Part shown: positions 1 to 7,748 of the stretch, one piece after another
Position numbering within the stretch: the stretch's first letter is position 1
Layout: each line of letters begins with the position of its first letter
DNA from: Bradyrhizobium sp. Ai1a-2
Lineage (GTDB): Bacteria > Pseudomonadota > Alphaproteobacteria > Rhizobiales > Xanthobacteraceae
DNA: 35,537 nucleotides
Reading direction: 5' to 3'
Assembly (NCBI RefSeq): GCF_000426245.1
Contig: NZ_AUEZ01000079.1
Location: forward strand, 1-35,537
Notes under the pieces: generated by a model
What the model was told of the DNA's origin: nothing
The model's database searches: none
Seen by the model: only the letters and a program-made list of their open reading frames with translations
Position numbers and translations under genes: made by a program

Positions 1-288
1 ATCGACGGCTACATCGCCACCGGACGCGCCAAGCGCCCCACCGCCGACAACGGCAAGGTCGGCGGACCGCTGACACAGGCGATGAGAAAAAAGATTGCCG
101 ATGGCGGCTTCGACACCCCCTACCGGCTAAGAAAGCAGATCGTGGAGGCGGTGTTCGGACAGATCAAGCAGGCGCGCGGCTTCCGCCAGTTCCTGTTGCG
201 GGGCCTGGCAAACGTGCGTGCCGAATGGGCGATAATCTGCACCGCCCACAACCTCGTGAAGCTCGCTAACCTCGCAAGGCCCCCATGA
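1..288 (+). mobile_element. IS1182-like transposase, C-terminal fragment
   Basis: The reading frame is open from base 1 and ends at TGA 286-288, giving 95 residues. It resembles the C-terminal end of DDE transposases of the IS1182 group: a spacer, then a segment around VEAVFGQIKQARGFRQFLLR that carries the late catalytic Glu region, then a terminal helix ending near AHNLVKLANL. The 5' part lies outside the window, so I cannot tell whether the element is complete. The right end of the element should lie shortly after the stop, perhaps near 330-345, but I could not find the partner inverted repeat. This IS lies directly upstream of the hopanoid gene hpnN. Family assignment is from remembered family resemblance. 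Confidence 0.75.
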
Positions 289-621
289 GCGGGATTTCGT
301 GTCGAAATGCGCCAACCAGAAAGCTATCTGGACGGGCTCCTAGAAAAGCCGCATTACGAAATGGTTACCAATCGGGTTAATGGTTTTGGGTAATTTGATA
401 CCTAAAAGTGCGGCATTAATGCCCACCCCATCTCACTTGTTCGTCACTTTATTGCCCGCTGGGGCGGGATATACCGCGCCCCAACGCCGTTCCGGCCCGT
501 TTCGACACGTTCTCGCGAACCAGCGGTCGGGCGGTAAAAACAACATTAGATCGGCCCTGGGAACTCCGCTAGATAGCGAGCGTTTTCGGCGTGCTTCCTG
601 GAAAGATCAGAAAGAAATGAA
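289..621. other. Intergenic stretch between IS remnant and hpnN
   Basis: There is no convincing gene. The first ~55 bases are probably the IS tail. From about 343 to 430 the DNA is more AT-rich than its surroundings and contains a perfect 12-bp palindrome, GGCATTAATGCC, at 412-423 that could be an operator or chance. The region must hold the hpnN promoter unless transcription reads in from the IS, but I see no convincing -35/-10 pair. Confidence 0.5.
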
Positions 622-3240
622 GTGCTGACACGTATTGTTGTTTCGATTGTTAAGGCGTGTACGCGGTTTGCTGTCCCTGTCGTCGTGTTCTCGCTGATTC
701 TTGCGGTGGCGGCGGGCTATTACGCGGCCCGCAATTTCACGATCAATACGGACATCAACACGCTGATCTCGCCCCATCTCGACTGGCGCCAACGCGACAT
801 CCAGTTCGAGGAGGCCTTTGACCGCGACCGCCTGATTCTCGCCGTGGTGGATGCGCCGACCCCGGAGCTCACCAGCCTCGCCGCCAGGGCGCTGGCCGAC
901 AAGCTTACCGGCGACACCAAGCATTTCGAATCGGTCACGCCGCTCGGCTCCGGCGAATTCTTCGAGAAGAACGGGCTTCTGTTCCTGCCAACCGAGGAGG
1001 TCGCGCAGGTCACCGGCGAGCTCGAATCCGGCGCGCCCCTGATCGAGATCATGGCTGGCGATCCCTCGATCCGCGGCCTCACCGGTGCGCTCGAGACCGG
1101 CCTCGCCGGCATCAAGCGCGGACAGGCCAAGCTCGAGAACGCCGCGCGGCCCTTCAACCTGATCTCGCAGACGGTCGAGGATGTCCTCAGCAACAAGGAA
1201 AATCCGACCTTCTCCTGGCGCGAGCTCACCAGCGACAAGCCGCTGACCGATTCGGACAAGCGTGCCTTCATCGAGTTCAAGCCGGTGCTTGACTATCAGG
1301 CGCTGGAGCCGGGCAAGGCGGCCACCGATACGATCCGGCAGGCAGCCGCCGACCTGAAATTCGCAAGTGAATACGGCGCGCGCGTCCGCCTCACCGGGCC
1401 GGTGCCGATTGCAAATGAGGAATATGCCACCGTCCAGGACGGCGCCGTCATCAACGGCATCGGCACCGTGCTGATCGTGCTGGTGATCCTGTGGCTCGCG
1501 CTGCACTCGGCCAAGATCATCTTCGCCGTGTTCCTGAACCTGTTCATCGGACTTGCGATCACCACCGCCGTCGGCCTGATGATGGTCGGCTCGCTCAATC
1601 TGTTGTCGATCGCCTTTGCCGTGCTGTTCGTGGGCCTGGGCGTCGATTTCGGCATCCAGTTCAGCGTCCGCTACCGCTCCGAACGCTTCAAGAACGACAA
1701 CCTGACCTTGGCGCTGGAGAATGCGGCGCGGCGCTCGGCGGTGCCGCTCTCGCTTGCGGCGATGGCGACCGCTGCTGGCTTCCTGTGCTTCCTGCCGACC
1801 GACTACAAGGGCATTTCCGAGCTCGGCAAGATCGCCGGCGCCGGCATGCTGATCGCATTCCTCACCAGCATCACCACGCTGCCGGCGCTGTTGGACCTGC
1901 TCAATCCGCCCGGCGAGAAAGAGCCGGTCGGCTACGCGTTCCTCGCACCCGTCGACCACTTCCTGGAGAAGCATCGCGTCGCCATCATCATCTGCACGCT
2001 TGCAGTCGTGATCGCCGGCCTGCCGCTGCTCTACTACATGAAGTTCGATTTCAACCCGATCAACCTGCGCAACTCGCAGGTCGAATCGATCGCGACCTTC
2101 CTCGATTTGAGGCGCGACCCGAACACCGGCGCCAATGCGATCAACGTGATGACGCATTCGGAAGCAGACGCCAGGAAGATCGAGGAGAGGCTGGAGAAGC
2201 TGCCGGAAGTGCTGAGCGTCCGCTCGCTCGACAGCTTCGTGCCGACCGATCAGCCCGCCAAGCTGAAGCTGATCGCGCAGGCGGCGAAGACGCTCAATCC
2301 GGCGCTCAATCCGGATTCGATCGATGCGCCGCCGAGCGACCAGGAGAATGTCGAGTCCCTGAAGAGTTCGGCCGACAACCTCCGCAAGACCGCCGGCGAC
2401 ATCAAGAACGCGGGCGCGGTGGCCGCGCGCCGGCTTGCGGACGCGCTGACCAAGCTCGCCGATTCGAATCAGGCGACGCGCGACAAGGCGCAGCACGTCT
2501 TCGTTTCGCCGCTCAAGGTGGTGCTCGATCAGCTCAAGGACATGCTGCAGGCCCAGACCGTCACCCTGAAGTCGCTACCTGAGGACCTGGTGCGCGAATG
2601 GAGGGCCAAGGACGGGGTGATACGGGTCGAGGCCCTGCCAAAGGGCGATCCGAACGACAACGACACGCTGCGCAAGTTCGCGGCAGCCGTGCTCGCAGCC
2701 GAGCCGACCGCGATCGGCGGCCCGGTCTCGATCCTGAAATCAGGCGATACCGTGGTAAGGGCGTTCATCCACGCCGGCATCTGGGCGCTGATCGTGATCA
2801 GCCTGTTGCTCTGGCTGACGCTACGGCGCGTCACCGATGTGCTGCTTACGATCGTGCCGCTGCTGGTCGCGGGCGCCGTGACGCTGGAGATCTGCGTGCT
2901 GATTGGGCTGCCGCTCAACTTCGCCAACATCGTGGCGCTGCCGCTGTTGCTCGGCGTCGGCGTCGCCTTCAAGATCTATTACGTCACCGCCTGGCGTCAG
3001 GGCAGAACGAATTTGCTGCAATCGAGCCTGACGCGGGCCATCTTTTTCAGCGCGCTGACGACGGCTACCGCGTTCGGCAGCCTGTGGCTTTCGAGTCACC
3101 CGGGGACCGCGAGCATGGGTAAATTGCTCGCGCTGTCGCTGGTCACGACTCTCGCCGCGGTGCTGCTGTTCCAGCCGGCCCTAATGGGTAAACCCCGTGA
3201 CGTCCGGAAGGAGGCAGATATCGCCGACGACGTCACCTGA
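622..3240 (+). CDS. hpnN: Hopanoid transporter HpnN, RND/MMPL family
   Basis: The 872-residue inner-membrane protein matches the length and architecture of HpnN, the RND-type transporter known to move hopanoids from the inner to the outer membrane. There is a first membrane segment at about residues 15-36, then a large periplasmic domain, then a membrane block at about 275-430 containing the RND motif GVDFG (D342). A second half follows the same plan, with a membrane segment at about 450-470, a periplasmic domain rich in Asp/Lys helices, and a final membrane block at about 715-860. The start chosen is GTG 622-624; the ATG at 617 is in another frame and stops at once, and ribosome-site support is weak. 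hpnO follows on the same strand after an intervening antisense gene. Other hopanoid genes would be expected upstream, but an IS element lies there. Confidence 0.9.
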   Translation: MLTRIVVSIVKACTRFAVPVVVFSLILAVAAGYYAARNFTINTDINTLISPHLDWRQRDIQFEEAFDRDRLILAVVDAPTPELTSLAARALADKLTGDTKHFESVTPLGSGEFFEKNGLLFLPTEEVAQVTGELESGAPLIEIMAGDPSIRGLTGALETGLAGIKRGQAKLENAARPFNLISQTVEDVLSNKENPTFSWRELTSDKPLTDSDKRAFIEFKPVLDYQALEPGKAATDTIRQAAADLKFASEYGARVRLTGPVPIANEEYATVQDGAVINGIGTVLIVLVILWLALHSAKIIFAVFLNLFIGLAITTAVGLMMVGSLNLLSIAFAVLFVGLGVDFGIQFSVRYRSERFKNDNLTLALENAARRSAVPLSLAAMATAAGFLCFLPTDYKGISELGKIAGAGMLIAFLTSITTLPALLDLLNPPGEKEPVGYAFLAPVDHFLEKHRVAIIICTLAVVIAGLPLLYYMKFDFNPINLRNSQVESIATFLDLRRDPNTGANAINVMTHSEADARKIEERLEKLPEVLSVRSLDSFVPTDQPAKLKLIAQAAKTLNPALNPDSIDAPPSDQENVESLKSSADNLRKTAGDIKNAGAVAARRLADALTKLADSNQATRDKAQHVFVSPLKVVLDQLKDMLQAQTVTLKSLPEDLVREWRAKDGVIRVEALPKGDPNDNDTLRKFAAAVLAAEPTAIGGPVSILKSGDTVVRAFIHAGIWALIVISLLLWLTLRRVTDVLLTIVPLLVAGAVTLEICVLIGLPLNFANIVALPLLLGVGVAFKIYYVTAWRQGRTNLLQSSLTRAIFFSALTTATAFGSLWLSSHPGTASMGKLLALSLVTTLAAVLLFQPALMGKPRDVRKEADIADDVT

Positions 3241-3861
3241 TTGCCCGGTAGTTGCCTGCTTCTGGCCTGCTTGTTGTTTGGACGACGCGGCCGGCGCGGT
3301 GCCAGGAGCCGAACTCACCGAGCCCGTGGTCCTGGGCGGCATCTGAGAGGCTGCTTGCGGTGCAGACGGCGCTGCACCTTTGGGCGCGGTGCCCTTCGCC
3401 ATGCTGTTGGCAGGGTTGGAGGGAATCGGAGGGCCAACGCGGGTCCAGGTCTCGCCGCCGCACAGAAAGCCCAGCACGCAGCCTTGAATCTCGAGCTTGT
3501 CAGAACCAATTGGCTTGATCGTAGAGCTGTAGAGCTGTCCGTCCTTGGCATTATAGACTTGCCCCTCCCACGCATCTGTGCCCGTCTTCTTCTTCATGTC
3601 GATCAGGATCGGCATGCCGAGCGTCGGCCGGCTTTGCTTCGCGGAATCCGGATTATGCGTGTCCTTGCCGCCAGGGACTTTCTCCCAGGCAACTGCACCC
3701 CAGATGCTACCGTTGCATTGAGCAACCCTGATATGGGCGACGCCGTCAGCTACGCGCCAGTCGCCGGTGGGGTCCCCGGCCAGCGCCGGCACCAATGTGC
3801 TCGCCAAAACGAATCCCGAGTATGCTATGGTGCGCGCGAGCTTGGGTGGGCAGTGCAACAT
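3181..3861 (-). CDS. DUF2147 family exported protein
   Basis: This reads as a 226-residue protein from ATG 3861, preceded by AGGTAAG about 7 bases upstream; a longer frame starting at 3915 lacks such support. Residues 1-28 form a signal peptide ending ALA, so the product is probably periplasmic. The mature part starts GDPTGDWRVADG and contains the DUF2147 pattern: a basic/Trp N-terminal strand, a GQVYNAKDG segment, and LEIQGCVLGFLCGGETWTR with paired cysteines. After about residue 140 the sequence becomes a Pro/Ala/Ser/Thr-rich tail. The last 60 bases are antisense to the 3' end of hpnN. The function of DUF2147 is not established; the position between hpnN and hpnO suggests an envelope role, but that is inference. 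Confidence 0.8.
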   Translation of the reverse strand: MLHCPPKLARTIAYSGFVLASTLVPALAGDPTGDWRVADGVAHIRVAQCNGSIWGAVAWEKVPGGKDTHNPDSAKQSRPTLGMPILIDMKKKTGTDAWEGQVYNAKDGQLYSSTIKPIGSDKLEIQGCVLGFLCGGETWTRVGPPIPSNPANSMAKGTAPKGAAPSAPQAASQMPPRTTGSVSSAPGTAPAASSKQQAGQKQATTGQSGDVVGDICLLPDVTGFTH

Positions 3862-3902
3862 GGTCTTACCTGTGCTTAAGTGGAAGAGCCAAAGCTTGGG
3901 GG

Positions 3903-3926
3903 CAAAACGCCGCATTCGGCGTTTTG
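3903..3926. promoter_or_regulatory. Perfect hairpin between divergent DUF2147 gene and hpnO
   Basis: CAAAACGCCG (3903-3912) and CGGCGTTTTG (3917-3926) form a perfect 10-bp inverted repeat with a 4-base loop in the short region between two divergent starts. It could be an operator for one or both genes, or a small bidirectional terminator-like hairpin, since each side ends in TTTTG. The sequence does not decide between these. Confidence 0.4.
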
Positions 3927-3963
3927 AGTTGACGAAATGACCATCAACCGACGTATGTAGCCA

Positions 3964-5355
3964 ATGCTAAGCTCAAATCTAGACGTTTCCGAGATGTTTG
4001 TGGAGCGCCAGGCGCAGCGCAGTTCCCTGCACGCGCGCTACTTGAATGAGCAGCTTGTACGCGTGCTCAAAACCATCGGCTATGACGTCGGCTTTCAAAA
4101 AGGGCAAGGCCAATATCTCTTCGATCGTGAAGGGGCACGTTATCTCGACCTACTCAGCGGATTTGGCGTTTTTGCGATCGGCCGCAATCACCCGGCGCTG
4201 CGCCAGGCCTTGAAGAGCGTGCTGGATGCCGACCTGCCCAACCTCGTGCAGCTCGACGTGTCCACGCTCGCGGGCATCCTCGCCGAGCGCCTGCTTGAGC
4301 ATGTGCCATATCTGGACAAGGTATTCTTCTCCAATTCGGGCGCCGAGACGGTAGAAGCCGCCATCAAGTTTGCGCGTGGCGCAACCGGCCGTCCCGGCAT
4401 CGTGTCCTGCTCGCATTCGTTTCACGGATTGTCCTACGGCGCGCTGTCGCTGATGGACGATGCGAATTTCCGCTCCGGCTTCGAGCCGCTGCTGCCCGGC
4501 TGCACCCAGATTCCGTTCAACGATCTTGCCGCGCTCGAGCAGGCGCTGTCGTCGCGCCAGGTCGCGGCCTTCATCGTCGAGCCGATCCAGGGCAAGGGCG
4601 TCAACATGCCCTCGGACGAATTCCTCCCGGGTGCCGCGGCGCTGTGTCGGAAATACGGCACACTGTTCGTCGCCGATGAGATTCAGACCGGCGTCGGCCG
4701 CACCGGCAAGTTCCTCGCCGTCGAGCACTGGAATGTCGAGCCCGACATGGTGCTGCTCGCCAAGGCGCTGTCGGGGGGACATGTCCCGGTCGGCGCGCTG
4801 CTGACGCGCAAGAGCATCTTCGACAAGATCTTCAACCAGATGGATCGCGCCGTCGTGCACGGCTCGACATTTTCGAAGAACGATCTCGCGATGGCCGCGG
4901 GCATCGCGACGCTCGACGTTATCAAGGCCGAGAAGCTGGTCGAGCAGGCCGCAAAGCGCGGCGCCGAGCTCCGCCTCGCGCTGACGCGGATGGTCCCGGG
5001 CTACGAGCTGATGAAGGAAGTCCGCGGCAAGGGATTGATGATCGGCATCGAGTTCGGCCCGCCGAAGTCGCTGCGCCTGCGCGCGTCCTGGAACGTGCTG
5101 GAGACCGCCAACAAGGGCCTGTTCTGCCAGCTCATCACCGTGCCGCTGTTCAAGGACCACAAGATCCTCACCCAGGTCGCCGGCCACGGCAGCCACACCA
5201 TCAAGCTCCTGCCGCCGCTCATCCTCACCGAGGACGATTGCACCTGGATCGAAAAGGCCTTCGACACCGTGATCGCCGGCAGCCACAAGGTCCCCGGCGC
5301 GATCTGGTCGCTCGGCAAGACGCTGGTCGACAACGCGGTGCGCAAGTCGGCCTGA
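3964..5355 (+). CDS. hpnO: Hopanoid side-chain aminotransferase HpnO
   Basis: The 463-residue PLP-dependent class III aminotransferase resembles HpnO, which installs the amino group of aminobacteriohopanetriol. Landmarks: SNSGAETVEAAIKFAR (PLP phosphate-binding region), the Asp-containing VADEIQTGVGRTG motif, and the PLP lysine in LLAKALSGG (K267). An N-terminal extension of about 35 residues, before the GYDVGFQKGQG segment, agrees with my memory of rhizobial HpnO. ATG 3964 has no good ribosome site; ATG at codon 11 is an alternative. It lies just downstream of hpnN on the same strand but is separated from it by an antisense DUF2147 gene, so it probably has its own promoter in 3862-3963. Other class III aminotransferases, such as ornithine or acetylornithine types, are possible by fold alone; hpnN next door favours HpnO. 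Confidence 0.87.
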   Translation: MLSSNLDVSEMFVERQAQRSSLHARYLNEQLVRVLKTIGYDVGFQKGQGQYLFDREGARYLDLLSGFGVFAIGRNHPALRQALKSVLDADLPNLVQLDVSTLAGILAERLLEHVPYLDKVFFSNSGAETVEAAIKFARGATGRPGIVSCSHSFHGLSYGALSLMDDANFRSGFEPLLPGCTQIPFNDLAALEQALSSRQVAAFIVEPIQGKGVNMPSDEFLPGAAALCRKYGTLFVADEIQTGVGRTGKFLAVEHWNVEPDMVLLAKALSGGHVPVGALLTRKSIFDKIFNQMDRAVVHGSTFSKNDLAMAAGIATLDVIKAEKLVEQAAKRGAELRLALTRMVPGYELMKEVRGKGLMIGIEFGPPKSLRLRASWNVLETANKGLFCQLITVPLFKDHKILTQVAGHGSHTIKLLPPLILTEDDCTWIEKAFDTVIAGSHKVPGAIWSLGKTLVDNAVRKSA

Positions 5356-5373
5356 TCAGAGCCTGCGGCTTTC

Positions 5374-5459
5374 GTAGCCCGGATGAAGCGAAGCGCAATC
5401 GGGGTCATGGCTCCGCGCGAACTGGTTTCCCGGATTACGCTTCGCTTCATCCGGGCTAC
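5374..5459. repeat. Palindromic repeat, GTAGCCCGGAT family (copy 1)
   Basis: The outer arms (from 5374 and up to 5459) begin GTAGCCCGGATGAAGCGAAG and end with its near-exact inverse, around a loop of about 30 bases. A related copy lies at 5918-6004. It lies after hpnO and may act as a transcript end or mRNA-stabilising hairpin. I recognise this as a common intergenic repeat of Bradyrhizobium-like genomes. Confidence 0.85.
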
Positions 5460-5496
5460 AATTTTCGACCGACATCAATGACCTGGGAGCAGATGA

Positions 5497-5901
5497 ATGC
5501 ACATCACGGGCGGCTGTCATTGCGGAGCCATCCGCTACGAGGCTGAAGGTGAAGCCCTTACCCACGCCCTCTGCCACTGCACGGATTGCAGACGTCACGC
5601 CGGCGCGCCGATGGTCGGCTGGACGATGTATCCCGTCGATGCGGTCAAGGTGACGCAAGGGCAGCCCAAGGTCTACGCATCGTCCGAACATGGCCGCCGG
5701 CACTTTTGCGCGAACTGCGGCACCGGTCTTTTCTACGTCAATGAGCAGATGTTGCCCGGGATCATTGATGTTCAGAGCGGAACCTATGATGATCCTGACG
5801 TCGTGCCGGCTGCTATTCACGTCCAGGTCGCGGAGCGGATTGGATGGATGGAACGCGCGCACGAGCTGCCGGTGTTTGACCGATATCCGCCGCAGCCATA
5901 G
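5497..5901 (+). CDS. GFA (glutathione-dependent formaldehyde-activating)/CENP-V domain protein
   Basis: The 134-residue protein has the zinc-binding cysteine pattern of the GFA domain: GGCHCG (C7, C9), CHCTDC (C26, C28, C31) and CANCG (C71, C74). It is full length for single-domain members. ATG 5497 is preceded by GGGAG at 5485-5489. The family is named after a formaldehyde-glutathione enzyme, but most members have no proven reaction, so substrate is unknown. The gene lies between two palindromic repeats of the same family and is not obviously in an operon. Confidence 0.85.
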   Translation: MHITGGCHCGAIRYEAEGEALTHALCHCTDCRRHAGAPMVGWTMYPVDAVKVTQGQPKVYASSEHGRRHFCANCGTGLFYVNEQMLPGIIDVQSGTYDDPDVVPAAIHVQVAERIGWMERAHELPVFDRYPPQP

Positions 5902-5917
5902 TTGCCCACAACGATCC

Positions 5918-6004
5918 GTAGCCCGGATGGAGCGAAGCGCAATCCGGGGTATGTCGCCGCTTGCGACGTCGTTCCCGGATTGCGCTTCGCTCCATCCGGG
6001 CTAC
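5918..6004. repeat. Palindromic repeat, GTAGCCCGGAT family (copy 2)
   Basis: Arms 5918-5948 and 5974-6004 are perfectly complementary over 31 bp, starting GTAGCCCGGATGGAGCGAAG. It lies between two convergent genes (the GFA gene and the anti-sigma gene) and probably works as a two-way terminator. Its right end overlaps the stop codon of the anti-sigma gene. Confidence 0.9.
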
Positions 6005-6768
6005 GAAGCTTCCTTATTCGTCCGCATCGCCGTCTCGAACTTGTCGCCGAACTCGGCAAGTTCATCGGCGCCGAGGTCGCTGACGGCCCAGAAGTTCAGT
6101 CCGTGATCGCTCCAGTGGCGGATGTTGAAGCCCTGCCGCATGCTCGTCGTGGCGGCGTGACGCTCGGTATCTGATGTCTGCGCGACGAACAGATTGATGA
6201 CGTGCTGGCGCCTTCGGTAGACCACGGCGCCGATCGGGCGGGCGTCGACATAGTCGAGCCGGCCGCCGATCAGGGTGAAGCCCTTGGCGGTGAGGTCCAG
6301 CACAGGTGGAGCGACGTCGAGCCTGCCGTTGAACCACGGCTTGACCGTGTGCTGGTCGGTGGAAAGCACGTCGGTGAGATGGCCGGCCTGCAGCGACCGC
6401 AGGTGGGCTGAGACCAATTCCGACTGGATGCGGGCGTCGTCGTCATTGCGCAGGATGACCGCGATGAGCCCGGTCGCTGCCATCGCGGAGACCGCCGATC
6501 CCAGTGCGAAGCCGCGCAGCACCGCGCGGCGGCTTGGCGCGGCCTTCGGCTGCGGCAGCGCGGCCTCGATGCGCCGGCGCAGCTCGGGCGGCGCGGTGTA
6601 GCTTGCACCCTTGTCCGCGATCATGCGGCTCATCGCGCGATAGTCTTTCGCCAGCTCCGCGCAGCGCGGGCAGCCCGCGATGTGATCCTCGACCTCGCGC
6701 GCGTGTCCCGCGTCGAGCTCGCCGTCGATCAGCGCCTGAAGCAGCACCTCGGCTTCCTCGCAGGTCAT
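6001..6768 (-). CDS. Membrane anti-sigma factor (zinc-finger type)
   Basis: A 255-residue protein is read from ATG 6768; it starts MTCEEAEVLLQALIDGELD and has the anti-sigma zinc motif His29-x3-Cys33-x2-Cys36 with Cys3 nearby. A single membrane segment lies at about residues 80-105 (GFALGSAVSAMAATGLIAVIL), so the N-terminal part faces the cytoplasm, where it would hold the sigma factor, and the C-terminal ~150 residues face the periplasm. Its ATG overlaps the TGA of the sigma gene (ATGA), which fits translational coupling. Its stop codon (TAG, 6003-6001) is supplied by the end of a palindromic repeat. A start nine codons upstream is possible but lacks support. Confidence 0.87.
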   Translation of the reverse strand: MTCEEAEVLLQALIDGELDAGHAREVEDHIAGCPRCAELAKDYRAMSRMIADKGASYTAPPELRRRIEAALPQPKAAPSRRAVLRGFALGSAVSAMAATGLIAVILRNDDDARIQSELVSAHLRSLQAGHLTDVLSTDQHTVKPWFNGRLDVAPPVLDLTAKGFTLIGGRLDYVDARPIGAVVYRRRQHVINLFVAQTSDTERHAATTSMRQGFNIRHWSDHGLNFWAVSDLGADELAEFGDKFETAMRTNKEAS

Positions 6769-7319
6769 TTTACTTGCTCCTGTTCCGCAAGCCACGCCGA
6801 GCGCAGCATCGCGCGGGCGCGCGCAAGGCGCGACATCACGGTGCCGACGGGAACGGCTGCAACATCGGCGATCTCGCGGTACGAAAGGTTCTGGATTTCC
6901 CGGAGCACGAAGGTCTCGCGAAACGGTTCGGCAAGCGCCGCGATCAGCCGGCGAATTGATGCGGAATCCTTCTCGCGCAGCATCTGCGCTTCCGGCGTCT
7001 CCGGCGCCTCGTGCCAGAGCGGTGTTGCCTCCGCACTGTCAGCGACATCCTCGGTCGCGCCGGTCTGGGTGCCCGCGCGCCGCGCATATTCTGCACGGCA
7101 GACATTACGCAGGATCGCGAACAACCAAGGCCTCATCGCCGGTCCGCGATAGCTGTCGAAATGCTTGTAGGCGCGCAGGAAACATTCCTGCACCGCATCT
7201 TCGGCATCGCTGGCGTCGCGCAGGAGATAGCGAGCCAGTGTATAGGCATCGTCAAGATAAGGCAGTGCGGCCTCGCGAAAGCGCCGCGCCTTCTCGGGAT
7301 CTTCCTCCGACGCTTTCAT
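6765..7319 (-). CDS. ECF (extracytoplasmic function) sigma factor
   Basis: A protein of about 184 residues from ATG 7319 with the two ECF domains: region 2 (DASDAEDAVQECFLRAYKHF, then RPWLFAILRNVCRAEYARR) and region 4 (EPFRETFVLREIQNLSYREI, then VPVGTVMSRLARARAML). A longer frame from 7409 would add 30 residues of poor quality; the internal ATG has GAGG upstream and starts where homology would start. It is the third gene of a minus-strand set and couples to the anti-sigma gene by ATGA overlap. Such pairs usually control their own operon, so the exported metallophosphoesterase and cupredoxin are likely targets. I cannot assign the ECF group. Confidence 0.9.
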   Translation of the reverse strand: MKASEEDPEKARRFREAALPYLDDAYTLARYLLRDASDAEDAVQECFLRAYKHFDSYRGPAMRPWLFAILRNVCRAEYARRAGTQTGATEDVADSAEATPLWHEAPETPEAQMLREKDSASIRRLIAALAEPFRETFVLREIQNLSYREIADVAAVPVGTVMSRLARARAMLRSAWLAEQEQVK

Positions 7320-7410
7320 CGCCTCATGCCCGGTTTGTGCGGCGAATGTCTTGGCCCGGCCGGAAAGGGTCTGCCGGCCGGGCATGGTTGCGCTGGCTGA
7401 GATTGGCAAT

Positions 7411-7734
7411 TTACTCGACCCGGATCATGCCTGTCATGTGCGGGTGAAGCGAACAAAAATATTTGTACTCGCCGGCCGCCGTAAAGGTGAATGAAAAGCT
7501 ATCGTCGGTGTCCATGGTTTTTGACCTGAATTTTCCGGCACACACCACCGTGTGCGGAATGTCGTCGCGATTGGTCCAGGTGACGGTCGTGCCGACCTTC
7601 AAGTCGAGCTGCGCGGGCTGGAAGACGAAATTGTCGATATGCACTTCCGTATCGGCGGCACGCGCAGTGGTGGCCGGGAGCAGCATGGCCGCGGCGACGG
7701 CGATGCCGAAGTCGCGGCGATTGATCGTGCTCAT
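7411..7734 (-). CDS. Amicyanin-like cupredoxin
   Basis: A 107-residue blue copper protein. Residues 1-27 form an export signal (RRDFGIAVAAAMLLP, then TARA), with a twin-Arg that may be Tat-like. The mature domain has all type I copper ligands in amicyanin spacing: His61 (DIPHT), Cys94, His97 and Met100 (CSLHPHM). ATG 7734 is preceded by GAGGA. A much longer same-frame reading back to 8634 only crosses the metallophosphoesterase gene in the wrong frame. Its place between the metallophosphoesterase and the sigma factor suggests a periplasmic redox or copper stress role; the partner is unknown. Confidence 0.92.
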   Translation of the reverse strand: MSTINRRDFGIAVAAAMLLPATTARAADTEVHIDNFVFQPAQLDLKVGTTVTWTNRDDIPHTVVCAGKFRSKTMDTDDSFSFTFTAAGEYKYFCSLHPHMTGMIRVE

Positions 7735-7748
7735 GAACCTGTTCCTCT

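Noticed and set aside
607..2496. 629-codon open frame antisense to hpnN
   Set aside because: Rich in Arg, with no domain or ribosome site; it is a GC-driven shadow of hpnN, whose motifs are clear.
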